Shown piece after piece: positions 39,410-50,990 of a stretch of DNA of 64,000 bases; the first letter of the stretch is position 1, and each line of letters begins with the position of its first letter. The DNA lies in NCBI GenBank assembly GCA_964016885.1, contig OZ024740.1, forward strand, positions 205,265,476 to 205,329,475, given 5' to 3'. The stretch comes from Eledone cirrhosa. Taxonomy: Eukaryota; Mollusca; Cephalopoda; Octopoda; Eledonidae. A program made the position numbers and the translations under genes. The notes beneath the pieces were generated by a model. The model saw only the letters and a list, made by a program, of their open reading frames with translations. It searched no databases and was not told the origin of the DNA.

Positions 39410-40860
39410 AATTCGTCGCTGAATGGTGTGAGGGGTTTGAAGTGCAACCCTTAAAGAGGATGAAACGTCCAGCCATAGAGAAAGTGGTAGGTCGAGGAAT
39501 AAATCGCCTCAAAGTGAAATCGAAGATCCATATGGCCCTAGTTCGCAATCTATTGTTTGTTGATGATTGTGATCTTGTGGCCCACTCAGAACAGAATATT
39601 CAGAAAACAACGAATCTTTCCTCGGGCGCCTCTTCTGCTTTTGAACTTACAATAAGCCCGAAGAAAACTAAGGTGATATTTGCACCTGCTTCAAATATAT
39701 TTGTTCAAGGCATCAGGCTTGATGTGGTAGACTCGTTTGTGTACCTTGGCAGCTCTGTCTCGAGAGATGTATCCTTGGACTATGAGATCCACTTGGGAGT
39801 TGATAAGACCTCTATTGCATTTGGTGTACCCGAAAAAAGAATGTAGCCAGACAAGGAATTTCCCCCAAGCTCTGTATCTAAGATGCATTAGCCATCACAT
39901 CCTGGTTTTATTCGTCTGAGATTTGGACACCATACCGACAGCACATCTAGATTCTCGAAAGATTTCATCACAGGTCTCTGAAGTGTATTTTGAACATCAG
40001 ATGGCACAGAAGTATTAGAAACGGTGAGTCGTCTGAGTGTCGGGGTTCGCCTTATTAGGTATCATATGCGCTTGGTTGGTCACGTCATAAGCAGGAGCAG
40101 TCGAAGCATTTCTGAATTGGAGTGAGACGGGGAGGGGGATTTGAAACTTCGATTCGATATGCGATAAACACAACATGTACATACATTGTAGCACATATAC
40201 AAATAGATGTGTGTTTTGGTAGTTTGGGGAGAAAAATATATTGATGGGGAGGGGGAGGTGGAATTCATCCCCAGTTCCACCACAGCCTCTGATAAGTATT
40301 GATGATTTCAGGCTTTTGAAGAAGTTATTGAATCATGAACTAATTTTCGGTAAGCAGCTGCAGCATAAACGAAAAAGGAAGATTCGTGATTCCATAAAAG
40401 CCAACCTTTAGTCTTTGAACATTAACATTACAAGCTGAGAACATCCATTGAATTGCAGTCTATAACAGGAGAAAACTGCAATTAGAAATAGGATTGCTCA
40501 CCAAATGATGAGGTGCAATGTCTGAAAGCTGCAAGCTGTTGATATCCCACGTGGTTAGCTGATCTTAACAGCCACGAGAAAAGAAAAAACATGTCAAGAC
40601 CTTCAGTTATATGCAGTTTTATCAGTCATGATTGAGGACTGCTGTTCTACGTGTTTAATGGTGTATACATCTGCTACAGAGCTGAAACTCCATGCAGCCC
40701 CTGTTAACGATGTATCAGATCAAAAGCCATGTCACATCTGCATGTAAAATTCAAAACAAAGCTGGAGGATAGAAGGCATCTAACAGGACAGAAAGCCAAC
40801 GTTTGTTACAGGACTCTGATAAGAAAGTGGTTTTGCACAGATTCAAGTAAAAGGCCACAG

Positions 40861-40862
<2 letters not shown>
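39410..40862 (+). pseudogene. LINE remnant of the zinc-finger-ended family, ends at (TGTA)n
   Basis: 39442-39846 encodes RT with LLFVDDCDLVAHSEQNIQ (active-site region) and VVDSFVYLGSSVSRDVS. Later fragments encode IRYHMRLVGHVISRSSRS and, near 40350, a basic RKRKIRDSIKANL. Many stops and shifts are present. The segment 40110-40290 looks like an insertion. The element ends exactly where the (TGTA)n array begins. Confidence 0.7.
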
Positions 40863-40892
<30 letters not shown>

Positions 40893-40946
40893 TGTATGTA
40901 TGTATGTATGTATGTATGTATGTATGTATGTATGTATGTATGTATG
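40863..40946. repeat. (TGTA)n microsatellite
   Basis: About 84 bp of perfect tetranucleotide repeat between two LINE 3' ends that face each other. Confidence 0.95.
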
Positions 40947-40949
40947 TTT

Positions 40950-41112
40950 TCTCTTTCTCTTAATTTTGAGTATATTTTTTTGACCGGCCACCTTCCTGGT
41001 GGCAAGGTTGTAAAAGAAAAGAAATTGTCATCCCTTGAATCGCAAGAATGTTTTGCAAATTTTGAAGGTGCCAGCTATCGCAGCCATTTGTAGACTATGA
41101 ATTAGGGAGCTT
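40950..41112 (-). pseudogene. R2/R4-like LINE 3' end, short copy
   Basis: The reverse complement matches 53608-53760: the coding end MAAIAGTFKIYKTF-type and then a 3' UTR with CCACCAGGAAGGTGGCCGGT. In its own sense the 3' side runs into ACATAC repeats. Confidence 0.75.
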
Positions 41113-42505
41113 ATGTATGTATGTATGTATGTATGTATGTATGTATGTATGATGTCAGGTCACCAGTTGGTGCTACTGGTAACATGTATCCCAGTACAAC
41201 CTGTCCCATGGTCGGGGCGTTGGCGACTAAACTGGCAACCCCACCAAGGTTTCTTGGTGAGGAGGGTGACTTTCGGCATCCTGCAGGACTAAAAACAAAA
41301 CCTGTCAAAAGCCAAAGGAGCTCTTAAGAGTCAATGGCCATCCAAAATCACCGGGAGAGATGACCCCTTAGCCTTTGTCAAGGCAGAATTCTAGGAGAAG
41401 GAAAACTCTGATATAACACCTGCAACCCTGATGGTATCCAATGATGTTGACTTGTTCTTCTTTTTGGTAAATATCATCTTGGTTAAGAGAGTGGGACTGG
41501 CTTTGTGCAGTGCCTTTGCTCACTATAAAAGCTTCACAGCACAGGCATTGCTTTATATCTGGAGATCTCTCTGCACTTGTCGTCACATGGTACAATGGGC
41601 CCAGCACTATGTGTCAATAATTGTCACAGGTGTAGTGTTTGTACCAGAGTTTTCAAGTCGCTGGCTGGACTAAAAAGTCACACTCGTTCAGCGCATCGGT
41701 AGGGGTTCTCCTACATGGATATAAAGTAGTGGCCGTACTCGAAAACGAGTTGGCAGCCACCATGTATGTATGTATGTATGTATGTATGTATGTATGTATG
41801 TATGTATGTATGTATGTCAGGTCACCAGTTGGTGCTACTGGTAACATGTATCCCAGTACAACCTGTCTCATGGTCGGGTCGTTGGCGACTAAACTGGCAA
41901 CCCCACCAAGGTTTCTTGGTGAGGAGGGTGACTTTGGACATCCTGCAGGACTAAAAACAAAACCTGTCAAAGGGCAAAGGAGCTCTTAAGAGTCAATGGC
42001 CATCCAAAATCACCGGGAGAGATGACCCCTTTAGCCTTAGTCAAGGCAGAATTCTAGGAGAAGGAAAACTCTGATATAACACCTGCAACCCTGATGGTAT
42101 CCAATGATGTTGACTTGTTCTTCTTTTTGGTAAATAGCATCTTGGTTAAGAGAGTGGGACTGGCTTTGTGCAGTGCCTTTGCTCACTATAAAAGCTTCAC
42201 GGCACAGGCATTGCTTTATATCTGGAGATCTCTCTGCACTTGTCCTCACATGGGCCCAGCACTATGTGTCAATAATTGTCCTACCATGGGCCTAGCACTA
42301 TGTGTCAATAATTGTCATAGGTGTAGTGTTTGTACCAGAGGTTTCAAGTCGCTGGCTGGACTAAAAAGTCACACTCGTTCAGCGCTTCGGTAGGGGTTAT
42401 CCTACATGGATGTAAAGTAGTGGCCGTACTCGAAAACGAGTTGGCAGCCACCATGTATGTATGTATGTATGTATGTATGTATGTATGTATGTATGTATGT
42501 ATGTA
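41113..42505 (+). repeat. Tandem duplication (about 690 bp) of a LINE 3' end between (TGTA)n arrays
   Basis: (TATG)n at 41113-41151, LINE end 41152-41762, (TATG)n 41763-41817, LINE end 41818-42451, (TGTA)n 42452-42505. The two LINE ends are nearly identical (GTCACCAGTTGGTGCTACTG through CGAAAACGAGTTGGCAGCCA). Near the end they encode a zinc-finger-like CSVCTRGFKSLAGLKSHTRS. The second copy has a partial internal duplication around TGGGCCCAGCACTATGTGTC. Confidence 0.85.
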
Positions 42506-42732
42506 GTTTTATAATTTCACAAATTTTTGCCAACAGAGAGAGAGAGTCGGTTTCTAACATAGACACAAGACTCTCTCATTGGAATTTACACAACATCAAC
42601 TAGGTAGATATGTATGCATGTCCGAATGCGTGTGTACAGGTATGGATGTTATTGTATGTGTGGATCTGTATGTTTTAAGTTATATGTGTGCATGTGCATA
42701 TTTGTATATGTGTACATGTGTATATGCAGTTA

Positions 42733-42937
42733 TTAGATGCAGAATTTTTGGAATGTTTTACATATTTTTACTGTTCCATGAATGGATTGTACTTGTAATT
42801 TCCTAACTAGTTGTGTTCTTTGTGTTCCTGTGAAACCAAGCTTCTCAAAATTTGTATTGAGGTAGTTACTAACATATCCCTGTGCCCCAATAATCACAGG
42901 TATAAATCTGAAGGTATAGTCAGGGTGGAGTATGTCT
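42733..42937 (-). pseudogene. R2/R4-like LINE C-terminal fragment
   Basis: Encodes LHPDYTFRFIPVIIGAQGYV then VQSIHGTVKICKTFQKFC, the same domain as at 53500-53690. In its own sense the 5' flank is an ACATAC array (42940-42975 plus). Confidence 0.75.
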
Positions 42938-43014
42938 GTTTGAATGTATGTATGTATGTGTGTATGTATGTATGCATACATATCTATATATAAATATATA
43001 TATATATTTTCTAA

Positions 43015-43300
43015 AGCGCTCATATATTCACCTAGCTTACGCTAAACAGAATAATTATGAAGCTTGTTTCATTCCCCTACGGTTAGCTATACTCTTTGTT
43101 GTTCTCCTGTCTCACTCGCTTTACGCGTTTTAATTGTCCTAATAACTTATTTTAGTTATTATTGCACCGACGTGAGGTATATGATTTTTAATGCAATGAA
43201 ATATCTATGATCGTCGGCAAATCACTGATGAGGGACTCATTTTATTACATGTTATCCATGCGCTACCTGCAGTATTTTTCTCCATATTTTATTATATTAT
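43015..43300 (+). repeat. Repeat E, copy 1, with conserved hairpin
   Basis: Shares CTCACTCGCTTTACGCG, AACTTATTTTAGTTATT and AAATCACTGATGAGGGACT with 49600-49880. Both copies end in TA tracts. Hairpin at 43167-43217. Element class unknown; a PLE-type end is possible. Confidence 0.75.
43167..43217 (+). ncRNA. Conserved 51-nt hairpin (copy 1)
   Basis: Outer stem CCGACG/CGTCGG, then TGA opposite TATGAT, inner stem GGTAT/ATATC and a 20-nt loop containing TTTTTAATGC. In copy 2 (49746-49796) the outer stem is CCAACC/GGTTGG, so two base pairs changed on both sides. Confidence 0.6.
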
Positions 43301-43386
43301 ATATATATATATATATATATATTGCCCATACACACACACAACACACACGCACACATATATATCAATCATAATAATACACCACATGT

Positions 43387-43473
<87 letters not shown>

Positions 43474-43490
43474 GAGAAAGAGAGAGAGAG
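43300..43490. repeat. TA, AC and GA microsatellites
   Basis: TA at 43300-43321, AC-rich 43330-43350, TA 43390-43427 and GA 43428-43470 with a degenerate continuation. Another TA tract is at 43627-43644. Confidence 0.9.
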
Positions 43491-44017
43491 TGTCTGACGG
43501 GCTGAGACTGAGGAGATCACTAATCATGGGAGAATTCAATGCATGTTGAGATGCAGAGTGGACATAGTGAGATGTAAAGTCCCGAAATTGCTTCGCGCTG
43601 CGATTTTACACCCCTACTCTCTCCCTATATATATATATATATATTGTTCTACTTTGGGAGGGTCATGTTGCCAATAAGAAACACACGCACTAGTTGCTTT
43701 CACTTCAATTTATTATAATAAATTTATAAATTTAGGAATTTATAAATTTCCGGTTGGTTGGTTGGTTCGTATATTGTCAAAGTTCTTTCGTCACACATTC
43801 TGTAACCTCTTCAGTGACTGGGGATTCTTTTCTTTGTTTTTGTGCCTCTCCTTTGTTCTGTCCTACGCCATCTTGTTTTTGTGTGTGTTGTGTGCTTAGT
43901 TTGCGCATGTGTTACATCCGGGTGTCTGTGTGTGTTTATATTTGTTTATTTATTTGTTTATTTACATGTTACTGGTTGGTTGTTTGTTCTATGTGTGTGT
44001 GTGTTTTCATTTTGTCC

Positions 44018-44551
44018 TTAATTGTAAGTTGTGATGTTACTGTTCCACTCATGTTTTCTATTTAATTTTGGTTGTAATTCTTTTATGTTTATTGCCTCTG
44101 TGATTTGTCTAAACATTGCGTCTTTTCTGTGTGTAGATTCTATTTTTATTTCTATGTTCTCTAATTTACCCTTATGTTCTATTTTAGCATGTTGGTAGAG
44201 TACAGATGATTCTTTACTATCTTGAAGCTCTCGCCAGTGTTCATTTATCCGTTCCCCTATACTACGAGCTGTCTCACCTATGTACACTATATTCTTATCT
44301 CTACATTGTCCTTCAGTACATCTTATGCTATATACTACATTTCTAGTTTTACAGTTAATATGGGGGCTTAATTTACAGATTATACATTTCTTATCTATAC
44401 ACGGAGGTCTTTGAAAAGGGTATGTATTGCTAATAAGTGTTTTTATGGAGGTACCAGGTCTTTCTACTATCTTAATATTGAGTTTATGTTTATCTAGGGC
44501 CCTTCTAAATTTGTAAGCTAATTCACCTCTAGGGGTTGTATCGATGAACAT
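44018..44551 (-). CDS. GIY-YIG endonuclease domain of the PLE
   Basis: A 177-codon frame. Cysteines CIDKKCIICKLSPHINC precede the core NVVYSIRC, then VYIGETARSIGERINEH, which carries the conserved Tyr, Gly, Arg and Glu/His region of the PLE endonuclease. It is separated from the RT by a frameshift between 44551 and 44721. The first Met is inside the protein, so the native product would be an RT-endonuclease fusion. PLEs use this domain to nick the target before reverse transcription. Confidence 0.8.
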   Translation of the reverse strand: MFIDTTPRGELAYKFRRALDKHKLNIKIVERPGTSIKTLISNTYPFQRPPCIDKKCIICKLSPHINCKTRNVVYSIRCTEGQCRDKNIVYIGETARSIGERINEHWRELQDSKESSVLYQHAKIEHKGKLENIEIKIESTHRKDAMFRQITEAINIKELQPKLNRKHEWNSNITTYN

Positions 44552-44720
44552 TACACTCTGGTATTTATTGCTATCATACCATGAGTTTATTCTATTAACC
44601 TTATTCCTAGTTCTTTATATTCTATTCCAAAATTTGCTCCTATACAAGGGGCAGGTCCCATTTGTGTCATTATTTACCATTTTTTCCCATTTGGTTCTGG
44701 CTCCTCTATATACTCTGATT

Positions 44721-45647
44721 TTATCTCTCTGATTGTAACCAGAGAACTACATACGGTGGATGAAGTGTTGTATGTGTCTCTCTAGTTCTTTGGGGTTGCA
44801 CATGCGGGACACGTTTCTCATCACCCGTACCAAATCTGCAATCAGTATGTTGATTTTGGTATGGTCCGAAACAGCCGAGTTTCGGTCGATATTTGGAAGT
44901 CATGGGTTTGGCATAATGGGAATGGAGGATTTGTTTTTTGTTATTAATGGTATCTAACCAGAGCTCTGTGTCTAGTACAGGTAATCGATGGTTGGGGTGT
45001 TTGCTTGGGCAGTCTATAGTAACTCTAATACTCTGGTGGATGGAGTTAGCTATTTGCTGGATGCTTTCCATGGTGTTTTTCTCTAATTCCTGACTGTTCT
45101 CTAGTGGGGGTGTTTTTACTACGATGTTTATATCATCAACGTAGCGGGAGTACATTATCAGGGTTAAGGGGTTGCTGTCTTCTAATCGTTCTTTAAGTTT
45201 AAGTTTAAGTCTATTGTCCCACCATACCATGAATAGGTTAGCTATGTCACCTGCAATGCTAACACCAATGGCTGCTCCCTCCTCTTGGGCATATGTTTTT
45301 CCATTAAATTTGAACATATGTTCCTTAAGGGTTAATTTTATGCTGGTCCCCACCGCATGTGCAACCATTTTCTTTAGTTCATCGTGGTTTTCGGGGGTCC
45401 GTATGGCTCTGGTCCACCCGTTCCATCTATCTGTGTGGGGTTTCTTGGCCATTGAGGTAATGGTAGGCGGTCTGCCTCTTACTGGTCTTGTAGGGCACAG
45501 GTTGCTAAGGCCATATGTATCTAGATAATCATTACTATAGGTAAGTTTAAGTAGGAGTCCCAGCTCACTGGTATCAATCCCACGGAATTCAACATTGCTC
45601 TCACTGATCTTTTCTACGCATTTCTCCACAGCAAAATCCACGTCAAT
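44721..45647 (-). pseudogene. Reverse transcriptase of the PLE, 5'-truncated and shortened
   Basis: The frame contains FSNIDVDFAVEKC, EEGAAIGVSIAGDIANLF (motif B region), the catalytic SRYVDDINIVV and HRLPVLDTELWLD. The N-terminal part of the RT is missing. The open frame continues upstream into the inverted arm to 45782, which is not genuine coding. Downstream the frame is lost before the endonuclease. Product inactive. Confidence 0.8.
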
Positions 45648-46244
45648 ATTAGAGAACATAGAAATAAAAATAGAATCTACACACAGAAAAGACGCAATGT
45701 TTAGACAAATCACAGAGGCAATAAACATAAATGAACTCCAACCAAAATTAAATAGAAAACATGAATGGAACAGCAACATCATAACTTACAATTAAGGACA
45801 AAATGAAAACACACACGCACATAGAACAAACAACCAACCAGTAACATGTAAATAAACAAATAAATAAACAAATATAAACACACACAGACACCCGGATGTA
45901 ACACATGCGCAAACTAAGCACACAACACACACAAAAACAAGATGGCGTAGGACAGAACAAAGGAGAGGCACAAAAACAAAGAAAAGAATCCCCAGTCACT
46001 GAAGAGGTCACAAAATGTGTGACGAAAGAACTTTGACAATATACGAACAATCGTCTGGTTGTGGAACCAACCAACCAACCGGAAATTTATAAATTCCTAA
46101 ATTTATAAATTTATTATAATAAATTGAAGTGAAAGCATCTGGTGCGTGTGTTTCTTATTGGCAACATGACCCTCCCAAAGTATAACAATATCGGTTTCAA
46201 CACACGTTTTCAGATAAAGAATCTTGCTAAACAAATTCAGAAAC

Positions 46245-46245
46245 G

Positions 46246-46316
<71 letters not shown>
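46245..46316. repeat. (TA)n microsatellite
   Basis: About 70 bp of TA, followed by a short PLE-like stretch GACCCCCGACGGCTGAGCTC also seen in the foldback at 62866. Confidence 0.9.
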
Positions 46317-46322
<6 letters not shown>

Positions 46323-46329
46323 AGAGTCA

Positions 46330-47880
46330 GGACCCCCGACGGCTGAGCTCTTGCAGTTTCAACACCTTTTTCCGGACTATTTGTTTGTAAGTCTTTAAAA
46401 TCTACACATACAAACATATACACACATACATATATACACATATACCCATAATGCATTTCCTATATCAGTTATGTTGCTGTAAAAAATATTTACTTTCCAG
46501 TCAGCTGGAAATAGTTATTTCTCCAAAGTTATTCATACATTTAATTCTGTATGCCATTTGTACATGTTTGAAAGACTTCACCGGGAAGTTAGACATGGTC
46601 TGGGCCAATACTGGCCGAAACCTATCAAAATTATATGCTGAATATTTATGTAATTATATCTCAGAAATAAATTATTAAAATATTTTAAAATATTTTAATC
46701 ACTTCCATGTATCAAGTAATCAACATAAACTATTATGTTTCTCGTATGCAAACTATAAATTTATCAAGACCAAAATATCCCAATTCATATGATCGTTCCA
46801 ATATCCAGTAATTCTGCTATATATGGCATACCAACCCTGGACTCCAGTAAATCTTATTTGAGGTATTTGATAACAACTACGATGTTGGACGGGATATGGA
46901 CTGCTGATTGTCAGCACAAGTCTCACGTGAGTATGATGTCATTTGTCTCACGCTGACGTGATGTTAGTGTAAAGGAGATAACTTACCACCACCGCCACCA
47001 TCACCACAACCATAAATATATATTCATAAAGGAATAAAGAGGTTAGCCATAGAGAGTTATTGGATGCAAGCTATTATATGAAATATAATCGGGGTTCATT
47101 CAGAGAGGGGTGTAGTAGTAATAGAAATTGTTCGGAATTCGGGGTACCACAAAGTAGTGCAGCTAATCGGCAGGGCAGACGCTACAATTAGGACCAACTA
47201 TGAGCAGACATCAGAGACATGCATTACTGAACCATGAACTATCACAGTTTTATATAAATTTGTATAATTAACTTAACTATATAATAAATTGCAGGGATCA
47301 ACAAAGAAATCACAAGACATTTTTGTCATGAAGTACTGTTGGGGAAATATTCAAAATGACGGAGATGGTCATGTGATGTTATGACCTGTCACGTAGTTTG
47401 GCGTGAGTGCGTGTGGATTGTGTTGTAGGAAATGTAGGTTTAGTCATTTCTTAGTTTGGTCAGAGCAAGAAGTGGCAGGAACCGAGTTCGTCATTTTACC
47501 AAGCTGTAAGTTGAAATTCTTTTATTTGGGTTAATGGGGATGCATAACTGTGAGAAAGGGGGAACACTTTGTAGAGCCAGAATAGGGCCCTAAATACACC
47601 AATCAGCTTACTAAACTGAAAGCTGAAATTATTTCATTTAGGAGAAGTGGGGGTCATATTATAAGGCTAACCTAGAGTATTAAATGTCTAGGCGTCGGTC
47701 ATGCAAATCGGGCAGTTGAAATGCTGAGAGACTGGAAGACTGTGGGCGGATGCCTCATTCTCGAAGTATACCTTGGACAAAGTCCGGCGCTACCATCAAG
47801 GCCAACTAGCCAGTTGCCAAGGGTGCTGACATAAGAGAGGCGGATTATTGAACTATAACTTACTAAACTGTCAGTTGAAA
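46330..47880. other. Non-coding sequence
   Basis: No exon or recognisable element domain. A (CCA)n-like stretch 46984-47010 beside CTTAC mimics a first exon on the minus strand but is low complexity. TTACTAAACTG..GTTGAAATTA recurs near 47490, 47608 and 47861, suggesting a diverged tandem repeat of roughly 120-250 bp. Confidence 0.45.
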
Positions 47881-47909
47881 TTATCTTATTTGGGAGAAGG
47901 AGGCATGTG

Positions 47910-48132
47910 GTAAGAATGTCTCAGGGAAGAATCGCTGGACAGATTTTACGGGCAAAACCAACCGGTAAGAAACCCAGGGGTAGACCCCGAGCAAGATGGT
48001 TGGGTAACATCCATGAGCTTGGTTGGTCTCGCTTGGGAGTCCAGCCAGATCAGTTGGAGATGGTTGCTTCTGACAGGACCTGCTGGAAGGCGTGTTTAAC
48101 AGCACTGTCCCCATGACCCTCTCGGGAATAAG
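47910..48132 (+). pseudogene. RTE-like LINE 3' end with (GGA)n(GAA)n tail
   Basis: An open 69-codon stretch encodes GRIAGQILRAKPTGKKPRGR and HELGWSRLGVQPDQLEMVAS, a C-terminal LINE segment. Then come TCTCGGGAATAAG and a GGA/GAA tract to 48232. Cleaner copy of the family at 18310-19730. Confidence 0.75.
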
Positions 48133-48232
48133 GAGGAGGAGGAGGAGGAGGAGGAGGAGGAGGAGAAGAAGAAGAAGAAGAAGAAGAAGAAGAAGAAGAA
48201 GAAGAAGAAGAAGAAGAAGAAGAAGAAGAAGG
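48133..48232. repeat. (GGA)n(GAA)n microsatellite
   Basis: About 100 bp directly attached to the LINE 3' end, probably grown from its tail. Confidence 0.95.
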
Positions 48233-48824
48233 GAACACATATTGTAAGGCTAATCGCGGGTGGTAAACACCCAGGCTTGAACTCTATTTAGGATGATAGG
48301 TTGTATTTAACTTGACCATAAATAGTTCATTCATCAGGTTAATGTGAGCTCATAGCAATATGTGGCATGTACTTGTAGTGGCTTAGTGCAGTAATTTCCA
48401 CGCCTGCGATTATCTGTTTACTGTTAAATAACCATATTACATCATTCAACCTTTTCAAGATCATATTTTTCACGAAATACATTCAAAGTATTTCAATTAA
48501 ATTTGAAAATAATCAAGAATTTGGAGGGCTTTTAGTAAAATAGCATTTTAGTTGATGTTTAAAACATAACAACAATAACAACAACAACATCTTAAAGGCG
48601 CATCTTTACTCGATTTTCTCAAGTATTATTTAGTGATCGACTATTATTATCGTCATGTACATTAGGACGCACACATTTCAAATTATGATTGGACTTTCAA
48701 TTTAGATATGAACCCTTTAATGAGGATAGTTTTATCACTGAATGAGCTGGTATCAAAAGGGTTAAATTTCATGGTAGTTTTATGGCCTATGTGTTAACAT
48801 GTACATACATCTATTGTACTTTAG

Positions 48825-49110
48825 TGGTTAGGATTTTCAGCTCACGATCGTAAAGTTGTAAGTTCGATTACCGGCGGCGCGATGTGTTCTTCAGCAAGAC
48901 TCTTTATTTCACATTGTTCCAGTTCACCCTGCCGGCAAAATGACTTGTACCTGTATTTCCAAAAGGCCAGCTTTGTCACACATGTGTCACGTTGAATCTC
49001 CCTGTAGAGGAAGTGGCCGGTCCAGTCCCGGCATTCGGATATGTTCCGCTCTTCTAAGTTATGGTGTGGCAATGCAACCACTCATATACATAAAAATCTA
49101 TAAGATTCTA
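48825..49110 (+). mobile_element. Second-type SINE
   Basis: The tRNA-like start has GTAAGTTCGATTACCGGCGG, then CAGCAAGACTCTTTATTTCA and CCAGTTCACCCTGCCGGC. The preceding 48240-48825 contains a short TTAA-type MITE derivative (48713-48765) and otherwise nothing I can name. Confidence 0.7.
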
Positions 49111-49319
49111 GCTTATTTAAACCTCAGTAGAAGTAGGGAGATATGTAGTCTTGATAAACGTTAAAGAGCGAAAAATAACGCATTGTCGATTACTCCCCCT
49201 TGCATTTACTGAGGTCAAGTGTGTGACATTGGTTACAACCTTAAAAATTCATAGCGAAAGGCTCTCAAATGTTTTTCGTAAACATCCCGTATATTATTCA
49301 ATATACAATACGTACATTT

Positions 49320-49600
49320 ATTATATCCCCTCCTCTCTCTCTCTCTCTCTCTCTGTATATATATATATAAGTTTAGTAATCTAGGCTATCTTTCTGCTCC
49401 CCCGTTCTCTCTGTTTCTCTCACCTTCTTTCGCCCCCTCTGTCAGTTACACTTTCTCTCGACTGACCTCTTCCTCGCACTTCCACTCACTCACTCTCTGT
49501 TTCTCCCCTTCTCACTTCCTCCCGTTCGTTAGTAGTGGGATTCTTTCTTTCTCACATCTCATTCACGTCGAACGGTCTGTTTTCTGACCGCTCATGAAAT
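49320..49600. repeat. CT/TA tracts and pyrimidine-rich sequence
   Basis: CT at 49330-49354, TA at 49356-49370, then a long pyrimidine-rich run. No coding signal. Confidence 0.7.
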
Positions 49601-49876
49601 TCACCCAGCTTATGCTGATCGGATAACCATCATGTTGCTTGCTTTTTTCCTACCTTCGGTTTGCTTTTCCTTCTTGTTGTTTACTTGTCTCACTCGCTTT
49701 ACGCGATTCACTTGTCCCAATAGCTTATTTTAGTTATTGCTCGCACCAACCTGAGGTATATGATTTTTAATGCGATGAAATACCAATGATGGTTGGCAAA
49801 TCACTGATGAGGGACTAATTTTATAATATGTAACCCATGTGCAACCATGCAGTTTTCCTCTTTCTTCCCATGTTTA

Positions 49877-49880
<4 letters not shown>
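49600..49880 (+). repeat. Repeat E, copy 2, with conserved hairpin
   Basis: Homologous to 43015-43300 at roughly 75-80 percent by eye. Hairpin at 49746-49796 (outer stem CCAACC/GGTTGG, inner GGTAT/ATACC). Followed by a TA tract to 49942. Confidence 0.75.
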
Positions 49881-49944
<64 letters not shown>

Positions 49945-50185
49945 CATGTTTAAATGAGTTGATAATACAACCATATAAAGGCAAAGAACATTTTAAAGCT
50001 AAATGTGATTTTATAGTCCATATATACATATATATATATATATCTTAAGGTTTGTTGGTTCACCACTGGATAGAACTGGTCATTCCGTATGGTCAATCCT
50101 GGTGTAATATTGTGAAGAGTACTCAACGCAGTGCAGTTCACCCATCTTCGTTTGTGTAGTTGGTGGTGCGAATACGGAGTTAATT

Positions 50186-50369
<184 letters not shown>

Positions 50370-50559
50370 AACAAGATTAACAAGGATTTAATTAAATCAT
50401 TCTTCTTTCTTTAAAGTATGGAGTACTAATAATGGTCTTAGTCGTTAATTAGTAAGATCTTATTCGTTTGTGTCTTTATAAGCAAAGGGTGTTTTATGTT
50501 TGTTGAATCAGGTTATAGGGCACACATGATTAACACTCCCCATTAACTCCGGTCCCGGG

Positions 50560-50850
50560 AGGTGTGGTCGTTGTTGAACCTACGACAGTGGGACTTCCGT
50601 TGATTCTGACAGCGAGTGAACTAATTCTTTGATCAACACAGAACAGCCTGTTCTTGAAATTAACGTAGAAGTGACTGAAAATTTAACAGACACGTGTACT
50701 CTTATTGTAATTCTCAGGGAGATTTAACGTGAAACATTTTGTCAACTGAATGGACTGGGGTAATGTGAAATATAGAACATAATGTGCAATTCGGAATCGA
50801 ACTCATGAATTTTTCAATCGCGAGTCGATTAACCACGGATTCTGCTTGTC
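50560..50850. repeat. Interspersed repeat D with reversed tRNA-like end
   Basis: Shares TTGATCAACACAGAACAGCC and the GTAATTCTCAGGGAGATTTA segment with copies at 26.3 and 38.7 kb. The end reversed reads a tRNA-like GAGTTCGATTCCGAATTG. Confidence 0.65.
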
Positions 50851-50864
50851 TCCCGCCTTAACAT

Positions 50865-50990
<126 letters not shown>

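Larger units (their letters stand above)
43643..46190 (-). mobile_element. Penelope-like element with ~530-bp inverted arms
   Basis: The left arm 43643-44165 is the reverse complement of the right arm 45648-46190, apart from small indels. Minus-strand RT and GIY-YIG coding regions lie between and partly within. The inner end of each arm encodes the same endonuclease C-terminus (HRKDAMFRQITEAINI). So the right arm is an inverted partial copy of the 3' end of the element, a configuration known for PLEs. Confidence 0.85.

Noticed and set aside
43220..43240. CTGATGAGGGAC as a hammerhead core (also at 49807)
   Set aside because: No GAAA at the right distance and no flanking stems in any of the three hammerhead permutations I tried.
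44721..45782. Met at 45782 as the RT start
   Set aside because: The first 45 codons lie in the inverted arm and are antisense to the endonuclease end, so they are not native N-terminus.
46970..47010. Possible minus-strand first exon (ATG then Val-rich codons before GTAAGT)
   Set aside because: It is a (GGT)n-like low-complexity stretch. The phase with the receptor exons cannot be shown and no signal peptide follows.
48050..48238. Serine/proline or leucine homopolymer protein
   Set aside because: Translation of the GGA/GAA microsatellite.
47881..48240. 119-codon minus-strand frame
   Set aside because: Antisense of a LINE 3' end joined to the GAA repeat.
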